From CBDATA01 sp965215615 (GTDB taxonomy: Bacteria > Acidobacteriota > Vicinamibacteria > Marinacidobacterales > Marinacidobacteraceae), in contig OZ244068.1 of NCBI GenBank assembly GCA_965215615.1, forward strand, positions 682,001-746,000: DNA of 64,000 nt, in the 5' to 3' direction. The translations under genes and the position numbers were made by a program. Numbering within the stretch: position 1 is the stretch's first letter; each line of letters begins with the position of its first letter. The notes under the pieces are model-generated. The model did no database searches, had not been told where the DNA came from, and saw only the letters and a program-made list of their open reading frames with translations. Positions 1 to 7,931 of this stretch are shown one piece after another.

Positions 1-15
1 TTTCGTCGGATGCGC

Positions 16-1386
16 TTATTCGCGGAGCGCGGCGCGGATTTCGGCGAATTCGCAGGTGGTCTGCTCGCGCGTGGCCAGATCGCGCACCGTGCATGCGCCG
101 CGGGCGAGTTCGTCGGGGCCGAGGAGGAGCACTTTCCGGAAGCCGGCGGCATCGGCGCGGGCGAGCTGGCGGCCGAGCTTCAGCCGTTCTGTCTGGATCT
201 CGATTTCCACGCCGCTTTCCCGGAGCGTCCGGGCGACCCGGAGAACATCCGCATCCGGGACTTCCGGCAGCGGGCAGAGCATGGCGCGGGGCGGCCGGCT
301 TTCGTCGGGGAACCCGCCGCGCTCTTCGAGGAGCAGCAGGATGCGCTCCATCCCGAGCGCGAAACCGACCGCCGGAGTGTCGCGGCGGCTGAACATCCCG
401 ATCAGGCCGTCGTAGCGCCCGCCCCCGGCGAGGGATCCGGCACCGCCGGCCGCCACCACCTCGAAGATCGGGCCGGTGTAGTAGCCGAGGCCGCGCGCGA
501 GGCTCGGATCGAACCGCAGGGTCGCCGCTCCGAGAATTGGCGTGAGTATCTCGACGAGCCGGAGAAGGTCGTCCGCGGCGTTTCGTGGCGCTCCCTCGGG
601 CAGTTCGGAGCCGATCCGCGCGATCCGCTCCCGGTTTCCGGCGCTCTCTTCGGTTGCAATCAGGTCGAGGAGTCGCCGGGCTTTTTCGGGGCCGACTTCC
701 GGCGTTTCGGCGAGCGTCTGCTCCACCGCTTCCCGGCCGATCTTGCCGAGCTTGTCGAGCGTGACCAGGGCCTCGGTTTCGAGTTCCAGGGGGATGCCGC
801 TCGCGGCCATCAGCCCCCGCAGGAGCTCCCGGTGGTTCAGCAGGATGGTGAAGTCCGAAAAGCCGAGGGAGGCGAGCGCGGCTTCGAGGGTCACGAGGAC
901 TTCGGCATCGGCGAGCAGCGAGTCGCTTCCGACGATGTCGGCGTCGCACTGGGTGAACTCCCGGAAGCGGCCCTTCTGGGCGCGGTCGGCCCTCCAGACC
1001 GGCTGGATCTGGAAGCGCCGGAAGACGGCCGGCAGCGCGGCCTGGTGCTCGGCCACCACCCGGGCGAGCGGCACGGTCAGGTCGTACCGGAGGCCGAGCT
1101 CCGCGAGCCCGCCGGGTTCGACCGGCGTGGTCGAAAGGGCGCGTGCGAGCCGCTCCCCCCGGTGGAGAACCCGGTAGATGAGCTTGTCGCCTTCTTCGCC
1201 GTACTTGCCGAGCAGCGTGTCGAGCCGCTCCATCGCCGGGGTTTCGAGCGGGGAGAACCCGTGCCGGAGGAATGCGCCTTCGATGCGGCGGATGGCCTCG
1301 CGCCGCCGGAGCGCCGCCTCCGGCAGGTGGTCGCGCATCCCGCTGACCGGTTTGGTGGAGATCGGGCTCCCGGACTGACGGGCCAT
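16..1386 (-). CDS. hisS: Histidyl-tRNA synthetase
   Basis: This class II aminoacyl-tRNA synthetase charges tRNA-His with histidine in the cytoplasm. The 456-residue protein has a motif 2-type stretch (VFRRFQIQPVWRAD, residues 121-134). It has the histidine-binding LARGLGYYTG (296-305) and the GGGRYDGL loop (321-328). A C-terminal anticodon-binding domain follows from about residue 360. Length is near the usual 420-460 residues. The ATG at 1386 is the natural start. The gene diverges from rho, with 382 bp between the two starts. Nothing looks damaged. Identity is secure from the histidine-specific motifs. Confidence 0.96.
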   Translation of the reverse strand: MARQSGSPISTKPVSGMRDHLPEAALRRREAIRRIEGAFLRHGFSPLETPAMERLDTLLGKYGEEGDKLIYRVLHRGERLARALSTTPVEPGGLAELGLRYDLTVPLARVVAEHQAALPAVFRRFQIQPVWRADRAQKGRFREFTQCDADIVGSDSLLADAEVLVTLEAALASLGFSDFTILLNHRELLRGLMAASGIPLELETEALVTLDKLGKIGREAVEQTLAETPEVGPEKARRLLDLIATEESAGNRERIARIGSELPEGAPRNAADDLLRLVEILTPILGAATLRFDPSLARGLGYYTGPIFEVVAAGGAGSLAGGGRYDGLIGMFSRRDTPAVGFALGMERILLLLEERGGFPDESRPPRAMLCPLPEVPDADVLRVARTLRESGVEIEIQTERLKLGRQLARADAAGFRKVLLLGPDELARGACTVRDLATREQTTCEFAEIRAALRE

Positions 1387-1768
1387 GATGTCGGCGGAGT
1401 CTATTCCTCCGGAAGCCGTGCTATCGTTCCCCTCCTACGGGAGGTTCACCGTCGCTCGTTGAGCGGCCCCGGACCCCGTTTGATGTTCTGCGTTCCCGGA
1501 GCAGCGTTCCGGGACGTGCTTCGGGCGCGACGCGGAAAGCCCCGCCCGGGCGGCAGTTCCTCGCATGGAGGTCCGCGGGCGCGTCCTCTCCCATCGGCCC
1601 TTCGGGGAGATGAAACTCCGCTGAAGGTGTCGGCGCATTTCCGGGGGGATGGTGCCCGGTGTGCCGACCCCGCATCGTGCAGTCCGGCGGAAGCCGGCCC
1701 GGGATCCCGCATCCCGAATTTCCCGATGCCGGCCTCGCCGCCGGTTTCCGGGCCAACAGGAAACGCCC
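1387..1768. other. Intergenic region between hisS and rho
   Basis: No convincing gene lies in this 382-bp divergent spacer. It must hold the hisS promoter and the rho promoter or leader. A small inverted repeat (cccgga/tccggg with a 7-base loop) is visible near 1495-1513. Long rho leaders mediate autoregulation in some bacteria, but no specific attenuator can be assigned here. Open frames crossing the region have arginine/proline-rich translations typical of noncoding GC-rich DNA. Confidence 0.5.
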
Positions 1769-3013
1769 ATGCCTGAGTTGTCCCTCCCGAAAGAATCGGA
1801 AGAGACGCCCCCCGCTTCGGGGCCATCAGCCAAGCCCGCCGCCCCTCCGTCCGAGAGAGAGCGGGAACCGCGAGTCCGGCAGGACATCGAAATCACCGGG
1901 GTTCTCGATATCGGGCCGCGGGACAGCGGCCATTTGCGGCTTCTCGCGAACAACTACCTGCCGCGGCAGAGCGATGTCCGGGTGCCGTTCAGCCTGATCG
2001 ACCAGCATCGCCTGCGCGAGGGCCAGACGATCCACGGATACCACGGTGCTCCGCGCCGCGGACGACGTCGTCACGGACCGCTCCGCGCTGACCTCCACAC
2101 CGTTCTCGAAGTCAACGGTTTCCCGGTGGAAGACCTTCCGCCGCGGCGGAATTTCGGCGATCTGGTAAGCGAGCATCCGTCCCCGCGCATCGAGCTCGCG
2201 CTCGGCGACGATCCGCCGCTGTCGCTCCGGGCGGTGGACCTGATCGCCCCCATCGGCTTCGGGCAACGCGGACTCATCGTGGCTGCGCCGAAGACCGGCA
2301 AGACGATCCTTCTGGAGCAGATCGGCGCTTCGGTGGCGAAATACCACCCCAAGATCCACCTCATCATCCTGCTCATCGACGAGCGCCCCGAGGAAGTCAC
2401 CCACTTCCGGCGGGCGGTCCCGGATGCCGAAGTGGTCGCTTCCACCGCCGACAGTGGCGCGGCGGACCATGTGCGGGTGGCGCGCATTGTTCTGGAGCAG
2501 GCCCGGCGTCTCGTGGAGATGAAGGAGGACGTGCTGGTCCTGCTCGATTCGATCACCCGGCTGGGAAGGGCCGCCAACCGCGAGATGCGGGGCAAGGGGC
2601 GGACGATGAGCGGCGGGATCGATTCCCGGGCGCTCGAGTTCCCGCGCCAGTTTTTCGGGGCCGCCCGCAAGATCGAGGACGGTGGCAGCCTCACCATCCT
2701 CGGCACCGCGCTCGTGGACACCGGAAGCCAGATGGACGAGGTCATCTTCCAGGAGTTCAAGGGCACCGGAAACATGGAGCTGGTCCTCGATCGCAAGCTC
2801 GCCGAATCGCGAATCTTCCCGGCCATCGACATCCACGGCTCCGGAACCCGGCGCGAAGAGCTGTTGCTGCGGGAGGAGGAGCTGTCGCGCACCCACCTGC
2901 TCCGCCGCGCGCTCGCCGGCCTGAAGCCGATGGAGGCCATGTCCTTGCTGCTCGGCCGCATGGAGCGCACGGAGACCAACGCCGAGATGCTCGCTTCCAT
3001 CCGGGTTTCCTGA
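1769..3013 (+). CDS. rho: Transcription termination factor Rho (divergent N-terminal RNA-binding domain)
   Basis: Rho is a hexameric RNA-dependent ATPase that ends transcription. The 414-residue product has a charged tail (1-38) and a cold-shock-like domain (about 42-120). The RecA-type motor carries Walker A APKTGKTI (173-180) and Walker B VLVLLDSITRLGRA (D260). The conserved FKGTGNMEL and GSGTRREEL blocks follow. The ATG at 1769 was chosen over upstream starts because AGGA lies just before it and the upstream extension is R/P-rich. Oddity: the usual RNP1 motif GFGFLR is replaced by DSGHLR (52-57), so both conserved aromatic RNA-contact residues are missing. The motor is intact, so a functional enzyme with altered primary RNA recognition is likely. 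Confidence 0.93.
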   Translation: MPELSLPKESEETPPASGPSAKPAAPPSEREREPRVRQDIEITGVLDIGPRDSGHLRLLANNYLPRQSDVRVPFSLIDQHRLREGQTIHGYHGAPRRGRRRHGPLRADLHTVLEVNGFPVEDLPPRRNFGDLVSEHPSPRIELALGDDPPLSLRAVDLIAPIGFGQRGLIVAAPKTGKTILLEQIGASVAKYHPKIHLIILLIDERPEEVTHFRRAVPDAEVVASTADSGAADHVRVARIVLEQARRLVEMKEDVLVLLDSITRLGRAANREMRGKGRTMSGGIDSRALEFPRQFFGAARKIEDGGSLTILGTALVDTGSQMDEVIFQEFKGTGNMELVLDRKLAESRIFPAIDIHGSGTRREELLLREEELSRTHLLRRALAGLKPMEAMSLLLGRMERTETNAEMLASIRVS

Positions 3014-3041
3014 GCCACCGGCTGCTAACATTTCCCCTCTC

Positions 3042-3365
3042 ATGTACGCCATCTTCGAGTCCGGCGGCAAGCAGCACCGCGCCGAGCCGGGACAACAGCT
3101 CTCGGTCGAGCGGCTTCCCGCCGAGGTCGGCGAGACCGTCACATTCGACCGGGTGCTCATCGTTCAGGACACCGAGTCGGGCTCCTGCCACATCGGAACC
3201 CCCTATGTGGACGGTGCCGCCGTTTCGGCTTCGGTGGTGGCGCAAACCCGCGACCCCAAGATCCTGGTGTTCAAGCGCAAGCGTCGGAAGGGTTACCGGC
3301 GGAAGCAGGGACACCGGCAGGCCGCGACTTCCATCCGGGTCGAATCCATCACCCAGGCGAGTTAG
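3042..3365 (+). CDS. rplU: 50S ribosomal protein L21
   Basis: A protein of the large ribosomal subunit that binds 23S rRNA. At 107 residues it is standard length. It begins MYAIFESGGKQHR, the L21 signature start, and has the basic C-terminal block KRKRRKGYRRKQGHRQ. It lies 28 bp after rho and 18 bp before rpmA, in the widely conserved order rplU-rpmA-obgE. Cotranscription with rpmA is expected. Confidence 0.97.
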   Translation: MYAIFESGGKQHRAEPGQQLSVERLPAEVGETVTFDRVLIVQDTESGSCHIGTPYVDGAAVSASVVAQTRDPKILVFKRKRRKGYRRKQGHRQAATSIRVESITQAS

Positions 3366-3383
3366 TCCCCAAGAGAATCAGCC

Positions 3384-3638
3384 ATGGCACACAAGAAAGG
3401 TCAGGGAAGTTCCCGCAACGGCCGGGACAGCCAGTCCAAGCGGCTCGGAGTCAAGCGGTTCGCCGGCGAAAGTGTTCCCGGCGGTGCCATCCTGGTCCGC
3501 CAGCGGGGCACCCGGTTCAAGCCGGGTCCGAATGTCGGCCGCGGCAAGGACGACACGCTCTTCGCCCGGGTTGCGGGCATCGTGGAGTTTCGGAACCGGG
3601 GACGCCTGGGGCGGTTCATTTCGATAACACAGCCCTGA
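3384..3638 (+). CDS. rpmA: 50S ribosomal protein L27
   Basis: A large-subunit protein whose N-terminus reaches the peptidyl-transferase centre. The 84 residues start MAHKKGQGSSRNGRDS and include KRFAGESVPGGAILVRQRG, both diagnostic for L27. No N-terminal cleavage extension of the Firmicutes type is present. It sits between rplU and obgE. Confidence 0.97.
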   Translation: MAHKKGQGSSRNGRDSQSKRLGVKRFAGESVPGGAILVRQRGTRFKPGPNVGRGKDDTLFARVAGIVEFRNRGRLGRFISITQP

Positions 3639-3659
3639 TCTGCTCCGGCCGGCAACGCC

Positions 3660-4661
3660 ATGCTGGTTGACGAGGCGCGGATCCGGGTCGCCGGTGGAAA
3701 CGGGGGGAACGGTGCAGTCAGCTTCCGGCGCGAGAAGTTCGTGCCGCGGGGCGGCCCTGACGGAGGCGGCGGAGGCGTGGGCGGAGACGTGGTGCTCGAG
3801 GCGGTCCGGGGCCGGCACACTCTTGCGGCTCTCCGGTTTCGCCCTTCGTACCGGGCTGGCAACGGGGGGCACGGCGGCGGCAGCAGGAAGCAGGGTCGTT
3901 CGGGCAAGCAGCTCACGATCCAGGCACCGGCCGGTACTGCGGTTTTCGATGCGGAGAGCGGCGTGCTGCTCGGCGATCTGGTCGAGGACGGAGACCGGCT
4001 GGTGGTCGCGACGGGCGGGCGCGGCGGGCGCGGCAACGCGGTCTTCCGCACGCCCACCAACCAGGCACCGCGAAGGGCCGAACCGGGCGAGCCCGGTGTC
4101 AGCCGGGAGATTCGCCTCGAGCTGCGCCTGCTCGCCGATGTCGGGTTGCTCGGCTTCCCGAACGCCGGGAAATCCTCTTTCATCGCCCGGGTGAGCGCCG
4201 CCCGGCCGCGGGTTGCGGACTACCCGTTCACCACCCTCACCCCGAGTCTCGGGATGGTCCGGCTGGACCCGGAAACCGAATTCGTGATCGCCGACCTGCC
4301 GGGAATCATCCCCGGGGCGAGCGAGGGCGCGGGGCTCGGGATCCGTTTTCTGAAGCACCTTTCGCGGACGGCGTTCGTCGTCTTCTTCGTGGATGTGTCC
4401 GACGCGTCGGGACGCGACCCGGTGGCTGATTTCGAGGTTCTCCGAAAAGAACTGGATGCTTTCGGTGCCGGACTCGCCAGGAAGCCGGCGATCGTGGTGG
4501 GGAACAAGACCGATTTGCCGACCACCTCCGAAAGGCTCGATGCGCTCCGCAAAACCGCCGAAACTCGCGGCCTGCCCTTCTTCGCCGCCTCGGCGGCGAC
4601 CGGGGCCGGTTGTCCGGAGGTGGTGCAGGCGCTTGCCGTCCGCATTTCGGGAGCCGATTGA
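3660..4661 (+). CDS. obgE: Obg family GTPase
   Basis: A ribosome-associated GTPase involved in 50S assembly and stress control. The 333-residue protein has a glycine-rich Obg fold (1-158; GGNGGNGAVSFRREKF near the start). The G domain carries G1 GFPNAGKSS (165-173), G3 DLPGII, G4 NKTD and a SAATG G5 region. The optional C-terminal OCT domain is absent, as in many lineages. Its TGA overlaps the proposed TTG start of nadD, suggesting translational coupling. The start is the ATG at 3660, 21 bp after rpmA. Confidence 0.96.
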   Translation: MLVDEARIRVAGGNGGNGAVSFRREKFVPRGGPDGGGGGVGGDVVLEAVRGRHTLAALRFRPSYRAGNGGHGGGSRKQGRSGKQLTIQAPAGTAVFDAESGVLLGDLVEDGDRLVVATGGRGGRGNAVFRTPTNQAPRRAEPGEPGVSREIRLELRLLADVGLLGFPNAGKSSFIARVSAARPRVADYPFTTLTPSLGMVRLDPETEFVIADLPGIIPGASEGAGLGIRFLKHLSRTAFVVFFVDVSDASGRDPVADFEVLRKELDAFGAGLARKPAIVVGNKTDLPTTSERLDALRKTAETRGLPFFAASAATGAGCPEVVQALAVRISGAD

Positions 4662-5302
4662 GTCCATTCCGCCCCGGAACGCTCGCCGTCTTCGGAGGAA
4701 CCTTCGACCCGCCCCATCGCGGGCATCTCGAAGCGGCACTCGCCGTCCGCGACCGGCTCGGAGTGGAGCGGGTGATCCTCGTTCCTGCGGCTGTGCCTCC
4801 GCATCGGCCGCCTCCAGCGGCTTCTCCCGAAGCGCGGCTCGATCTCATCCGGGAGGCGATCCGGGGCCACGACCGGCTCGGGGTCAGTGCCATCGAAATG
4901 GAGCGGGAGGGGCCATCGTTTACTCTCGACACCCTGAACCTTCTCGCCCGCGAATCGAGCGCATCCCCCCCGCTTTTCGTGATGGGTGCGGACGCGTTCC
5001 GGGAAATCCGCACCTGGAGCCGTTACGAGGAGTTGCTCGCCCGCTACCCGGTGGTGGTTCACTCGCGCGCCGGTATCTCCCCGGCCGCGGCGGTGGAATC
5101 CCTGCCTTCCCGGTTGCGTCCGCCGGTCACCACCGACCTCGGTGCGCCGCTCCGTCCGCCCCTCCTGTTCCTGCTCGAAGCGGACCTGCCGGATGTCTGT
5201 TCGCGGGCAATCCGCGACCGGCTTCGCGATCGCCGGCCGGTCACGGGCCTCGTTCCGGAGCCGGTTGCGGCGCGCATCGCCGAACGGGGGCTTTATTCGT
5301 GA
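4658..5302 (+). CDS. nadD: Nicotinate-nucleotide adenylyltransferase
   Basis: NadD adenylates nicotinate mononucleotide to deamido-NAD in NAD synthesis. The motif GGTFDPPHRGH (about residues 13-23) is the nucleotidyltransferase signature. VMGADAFREI and the C-terminal VTGLVPEPVAARIAERGLYS match the family. The TTG at 4658 is preferred because it overlaps the obgE stop (TTGA) and precedes the conserved LAVFGGTF strand; earlier starts would sit deep in obgE. This gives 214 residues. The usual ISST-like substrate motif reads VCSRAIR, a mild deviation. The last codons belong to a 77-bp tandem repeat. Confidence 0.93.
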   Translation: MSPFRPGTLAVFGGTFDPPHRGHLEAALAVRDRLGVERVILVPAAVPPHRPPPAASPEARLDLIREAIRGHDRLGVSAIEMEREGPSFTLDTLNLLARESSASPPLFVMGADAFREIRTWSRYEELLARYPVVVHSRAGISPAAAVESLPSRLRPPVTTDLGAPLRPPLLFLLEADLPDVCSRAIRDRLRDRRPVTGLVPEPVAARIAERGLYS

Positions 5303-5379
5303 CCGAGACCGAAGCGATCGTTCCCAGGCGAAGCCGATTTTCACGGTCGCGTGGCATCGAACGGGGGCTTTATTCATGA
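5299..5379 (+). CDS. Possible 26-codon coupling ORF 1 between nadD and rsfS
   Basis: The GTG at 5299 overlaps the nadD stop (GTGA). It opens a 26-codon frame beginning MTETEAIVPRR and ending RGIERGLYS. The first eight residues equal the RsfS N-terminus and the last six equal the NadD C-terminus. A GGGGG tract about 9 bases upstream could serve as ribosome-binding site. It is most simply a by-product of the tandem duplication. It may still be translated and pass ribosomes on to rsfS. Confidence 0.3.
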   Translation: MTETEAIVPRRSRFSRSRGIERGLYS

Positions 5380-5456
5380 CTGAGACCGAAGCGATCGTTC
5401 CCAGGCGAAGCCGATTTTCACGGTCGCGTGGCATCGAACGGGGGCTTTATTCATGA
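5376..5456 (+). CDS. Possible 26-codon coupling ORF 2 between nadD and rsfS
   Basis: The second unit of the 77-bp repeat gives a peptide identical to coupling ORF 1, here starting with ATG. It overlaps ORF 1 by ATGA at 5376-5379 and overlaps rsfS by ATGA at 5453-5456. The chain nadD, ORF 1, ORF 2, rsfS therefore has no gap anywhere. No independent function is suggested by the sequence, and translation is inferred only. Confidence 0.3.
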   Translation: MTETEAIVPRRSRFSRSRGIERGLYS

Positions 5457-5842
5457 CTGAGACCGAAGCTATCGTCCGCCACGCGGCCCGCATCGCCCTG
5501 GAGGAGAAGGCCGAAGATGTTCTCGTTCTGGACCTGCGCGGAATCGCCGACTTCGCCGATTTCTTCGTGATCGCGACCGCGGCCAGCGAACGCCGGCGGC
5601 GCACGGTCGCCGACCGGGTGGATGCGGGGCTCCGAGAGCGGTTCGGAAGGAAGCCGAACCACCTGGAGGGATACCCGTCGGGAGGGTGGGTGCTCGCCGA
5701 TTACCTCGATTTCGTGGTGCACGTCTTCTCTCCCGAATGGCGGGAGTCGGTGCAGTTGGAACGGCTCTGGGGAGATGCCCGGCGCTTCGCCCCGGACCCG
5801 CCCGCTCCTCCGGGCGATGCGGGAGAAGCATCCGTTCCTTAG
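5453..5842 (+). CDS. rsfS: Ribosomal silencing factor RsfS
   Basis: RsfS binds L14 on the 50S subunit and blocks subunit joining when nutrients are low. The 129-residue protein has the family core VLVLDLRGIADFADFFVIAT, followed by RKPNHLEGYPSGGWVLADYLDFVVHVFSPEWR. That is the standard RsfS domain. It is followed by a short proline-rich tail. The ATG at 5453 is the last of three repeated starts and the only one that reads into the domain. Its stop codon TAG (5840-5842) is built from the TA target site plus the first G of a MITE-like element, so the native C-terminus may have been altered. Confidence 0.94.
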   Translation: MTETEAIVRHAARIALEEKAEDVLVLDLRGIADFADFFVIATAASERRRRTVADRVDAGLRERFGRKPNHLEGYPSGGWVLADYLDFVVHVFSPEWRESVQLERLWGDARRFAPDPPAPPGDAGEASVP

Positions 5843-6022
5843 CAGGCTGTGGAAAAACTAACGCGGCATTCGACGAGCGATGCATCCCGTCTGAACGCTC
5901 GCCTGGAGGCTCGCTCTTCGTTGCGATTCGCTCGAAATAGCGCTGCTATTGCTCACTCACGCGCCTTGTCAGCCGGGCGCCTCACCCGTCTCGGTGCTCA
6001 CGCCAGTTTATCCACAGCCTGC
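5842..6022 (+). mobile_element. MITE-like element, copy 1 (181 bp)
   Basis: A 181-base noncoding element flanked by TA on each side (5840-5841 and 6023-6024). The left end GCAGGCTGTGGAAAAACT and the inverted right end GCAGGCTGTGGATAAACT form terminal inverted repeats with one mismatch in 18. A nearly identical 181-base copy lies at 31958-32138. TA target duplication and lack of a gene fit a nonautonomous element mobilised by an IS630/Tc1-mariner type transposase. No such transposase is visible in the window. Confidence 0.85.
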
Positions 6023-6159
6023 TAGCCCGAAGTTTCGGAGTCGAAAACGGCTGCTGGAGCCAGATCGTCGGCGAGGCGGCCTTGGGAAGCGGCATCGCCG
6101 ATGTGTTACATTGTGGCACCGGTGCGAATTTTCGTACCTCTTCAGAAAGGAGAACCTTG

Positions 6160-6645
6160 ATGATGAAATCTGCGACGCGTTCCCGAAAGCCGATCCTGGC
6201 GCTCGCTGCCCTCCTGATGGTCGCGGTGTTCGCATCGGCGATGACAAGTGACTCGCTCAATGCATCCGATGTCGTGGTTCGCGAGGGCGAGGTTGCGGTT
6301 TTTGACATCATTCTGCCGAAGACCTACAGCTACCGGGTTCGCTACTCCTTCACGACCCGGGATGCCACCGCCAAGGCAGGCTCCGACTACGAGGCAAAGC
6401 GGGGCCATGTGGTCTGGCCTGCCGGGAGCAGGGCCGCGGAAGTGCGGATCAAGACGTTGAAGGACAAGGTCATAGATAACGATCACTTCGAACTGGTGCT
6501 GTCCGACCCGGATATGGAAAGGAAAGTCTGGGGTGCTCCCCTCCGGTGGGTGGGCCATGGCCCCGGAGAGATCCCCGAGCGAAAGACCATCCGCGCGCGG
6601 ATCCGGAACGTTCTCGAACACGGGAGGAACTCGGGAAGAAGGTGA
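6160..6645 (+). CDS. Small secreted Calx-beta domain protein
   Basis: A 161-residue protein with an N-terminal signal peptide (basic MMKSATRSRKP, then hydrophobic ILALAALLMVAVFASAM). The mature part is a single Calx-beta-like module: VVREGEVAVFDIIL, YSFTTRDATAKAGSDYEAKRGHV and DNDHFELVLSDP. Such modules bind calcium and occur in surface proteins; the exact role here is unknown. The ATG at 6160 follows AAAGGAGA. It lies alone between a MITE and the converging export operon. It has the same module type as the giant gene at the right end of the window. Confidence 0.75.
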   Translation: MMKSATRSRKPILALAALLMVAVFASAMTSDSLNASDVVVREGEVAVFDIILPKTYSYRVRYSFTTRDATAKAGSDYEAKRGHVVWPAGSRAAEVRIKTLKDKVIDNDHFELVLSDPDMERKVWGAPLRWVGHGPGEIPERKTIRARIRNVLEHGRNSGRR

Positions 6646-6701
6646 GAGGTCGGCTTGGTCCGACTCCGCCTCGCGGCTGATTCCTGATCGTCCCGACCGG
6701 A

Positions 6702-7931
6702 TCAGTCGCCCTGTAGCCCCGCGATGGGGTCGAGCCGCGAGGCCCGGTAGGCTGGCTGGAATCCGAAAAACAGACCGGTCGCGGCGGCCGTGATCAGGCC
6801 GCTCGCGACCGATGATCCGGAGATGAGAAAGCGCCATCCGGTGAATTCACAGATAGCCCAGGTGACGGTCAGGCCCGAAAGGATTCCGAGCAGGCCGCCC
6901 GCCATGGTCAAGATGAGCGACTCGACGAGAAATTGGCTCTGGATGTCACGGTGTCGCGCTCCAAGAGCTCGCCGGACGGCGATTTCCCGCCGCCGCTCGG
7001 AAACCGAGACCAGCATGATGTTCATGATGCCGATGCCGCCGACGATGAGGGAAATGCTGCCGACCGCTCCGAGCAGCAGGGTGAAGATCCCCATTTGCGC
7101 TTCCATGCGCGCGATCAGTTGCCTCGCGGCGACGATCTCGATTTCGAGGCTTGGGGACTGGCGGTGAAAAAACGAACGGATTTCGGCCGCCGCGGTCGCA
7201 TAGTGGACTTCGGGGTGAGCCCGGGCGACGATCACGTCGATCCCGGGATCGGCCACGATCCGCCTTGAAGTCGCAATCGGCACGAAGACGGAATCATTCG
7301 CGTCCACTTCGAGGGGGAGCGCATAGCTCTCCTCGGCGTGATCCAGCACGCCCGTGACCGTGAAGAGAGTTTCGTCCACTTCGAGAACCTCGCCGACGAT
7401 CCGATCCGCCCCGGTCTCGCGTATCGAGTCCGCGAGACCGGCTCCGAGGACGCAGAAGGGCTGGTCCGCGTCGAAGTCCGAGATGAAGCGTCCGGACTGG
7501 AGCGAGAGCCGGTTCACCTCGAGGAAAGCCTGGGTGACTCCCTGGACGTTCCCTTCGCCGATCCTTCTTCCTCCGAAGCGAAATTCCCCTTGGCTCTGAA
7601 CGCGGGGAGCCGCCTCCGCGATCGCCGGTAACGCTTTCGCGAGCACCATGGCATCGCGCATGGCGATTTCTGTCGTCCGTTCCCCCCATGTCGCGAAGGC
7701 CTTGCGAACGACCAGCACATCGGCACCGAGCGCTTCGAACTGGCTGCGGGCCTCTTCCCGTGCCACTTCGCCCAGCGAGACCATCGCGATGACCGAAGAG
7801 ATGCCCACGGTGATGCCGACCACTCCGAGAATCGCCCGGAGCTGCGCCTTGCGCAAGCTGTCCACGGCCTCTCGGGCGTTGGCCCGGAGGATCGTCGCCG
7901 CGCGGGACATCGCCCCGGGATGCGGAGTCAT
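6702..7931 (-). CDS. MacB/FtsX-type ABC transporter permease
   Basis: The 409-residue inner-membrane permease of a tripartite exporter. The N-terminal membrane segment AILGVVGITVGISSVIAMVS is followed by a long periplasmic MacB-PCD-like domain (about 60-270). Three C-terminal segments form the FtsX domain, including GAVGSISLIVGGIGIMNIML and the cytoplasmic ERRREIAVRRALGARHRDI motif. The start at 7931 gives an ATGA overlap with the ATPase gene. The ATPase is a separate protein, unlike classical MacB. The substrate is unknown; MacB relatives export macrolides, peptides or lipoproteins. Confidence 0.9.
   Translation of the reverse strand: MTPHPGAMSRAATILRANAREAVDSLRKAQLRAILGVVGITVGISSVIAMVSLGEVAREEARSQFEALGADVLVVRKAFATWGERTTEIAMRDAMVLAKALPAIAEAAPRVQSQGEFRFGGRRIGEGNVQGVTQAFLEVNRLSLQSGRFISDFDADQPFCVLGAGLADSIRETGADRIVGEVLEVDETLFTVTGVLDHAEESYALPLEVDANDSVFVPIATSRRIVADPGIDVIVARAHPEVHYATAAAEIRSFFHRQSPSLEIEIVAARQLIARMEAQMGIFTLLLGAVGSISLIVGGIGIMNIMLVSVSERRREIAVRRALGARHRDIQSQFLVESLILTMAGGLLGILSGLTVTWAICEFTGWRFLISGSSVASGLITAAATGLFFGFQPAYRASRLDPIAGLQGD

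Larger units (their letters stand above)
5282..5469 (+). repeat. 77-bp tandem repeat spanning the nadD/rsfS joint
   Basis: Copies begin at 5282, 5359 and 5436: two full 77-base units and a partial third. Each carries the 3' end of nadD (GAACGGGGGCTTTATTC), a stop/start overlap, the first codons of rsfS (GACYGAGACCGAAGC), and a linker of about 35 bases. Copy one has GTGACC where copies two and three have ATGACT. Because 77 is 2 modulo 3, every repeat recreates a stop-start overlap in the next frame. Confidence 0.95.

Noticed and set aside
10..1776. 588-codon plus-strand frame opposite hisS
   Set aside because: It lies antisense to a clear histidyl-tRNA synthetase and has no recognisable domain. 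Long antisense frames are common at this GC content.
5842..6022. Possible CRISPR or tRNA-like structure at the first MITE
   Set aside because: There are no regularly spaced repeats and no cloverleaf. The inverted ends with TA flanks and a second full copy elsewhere explain the sequence.
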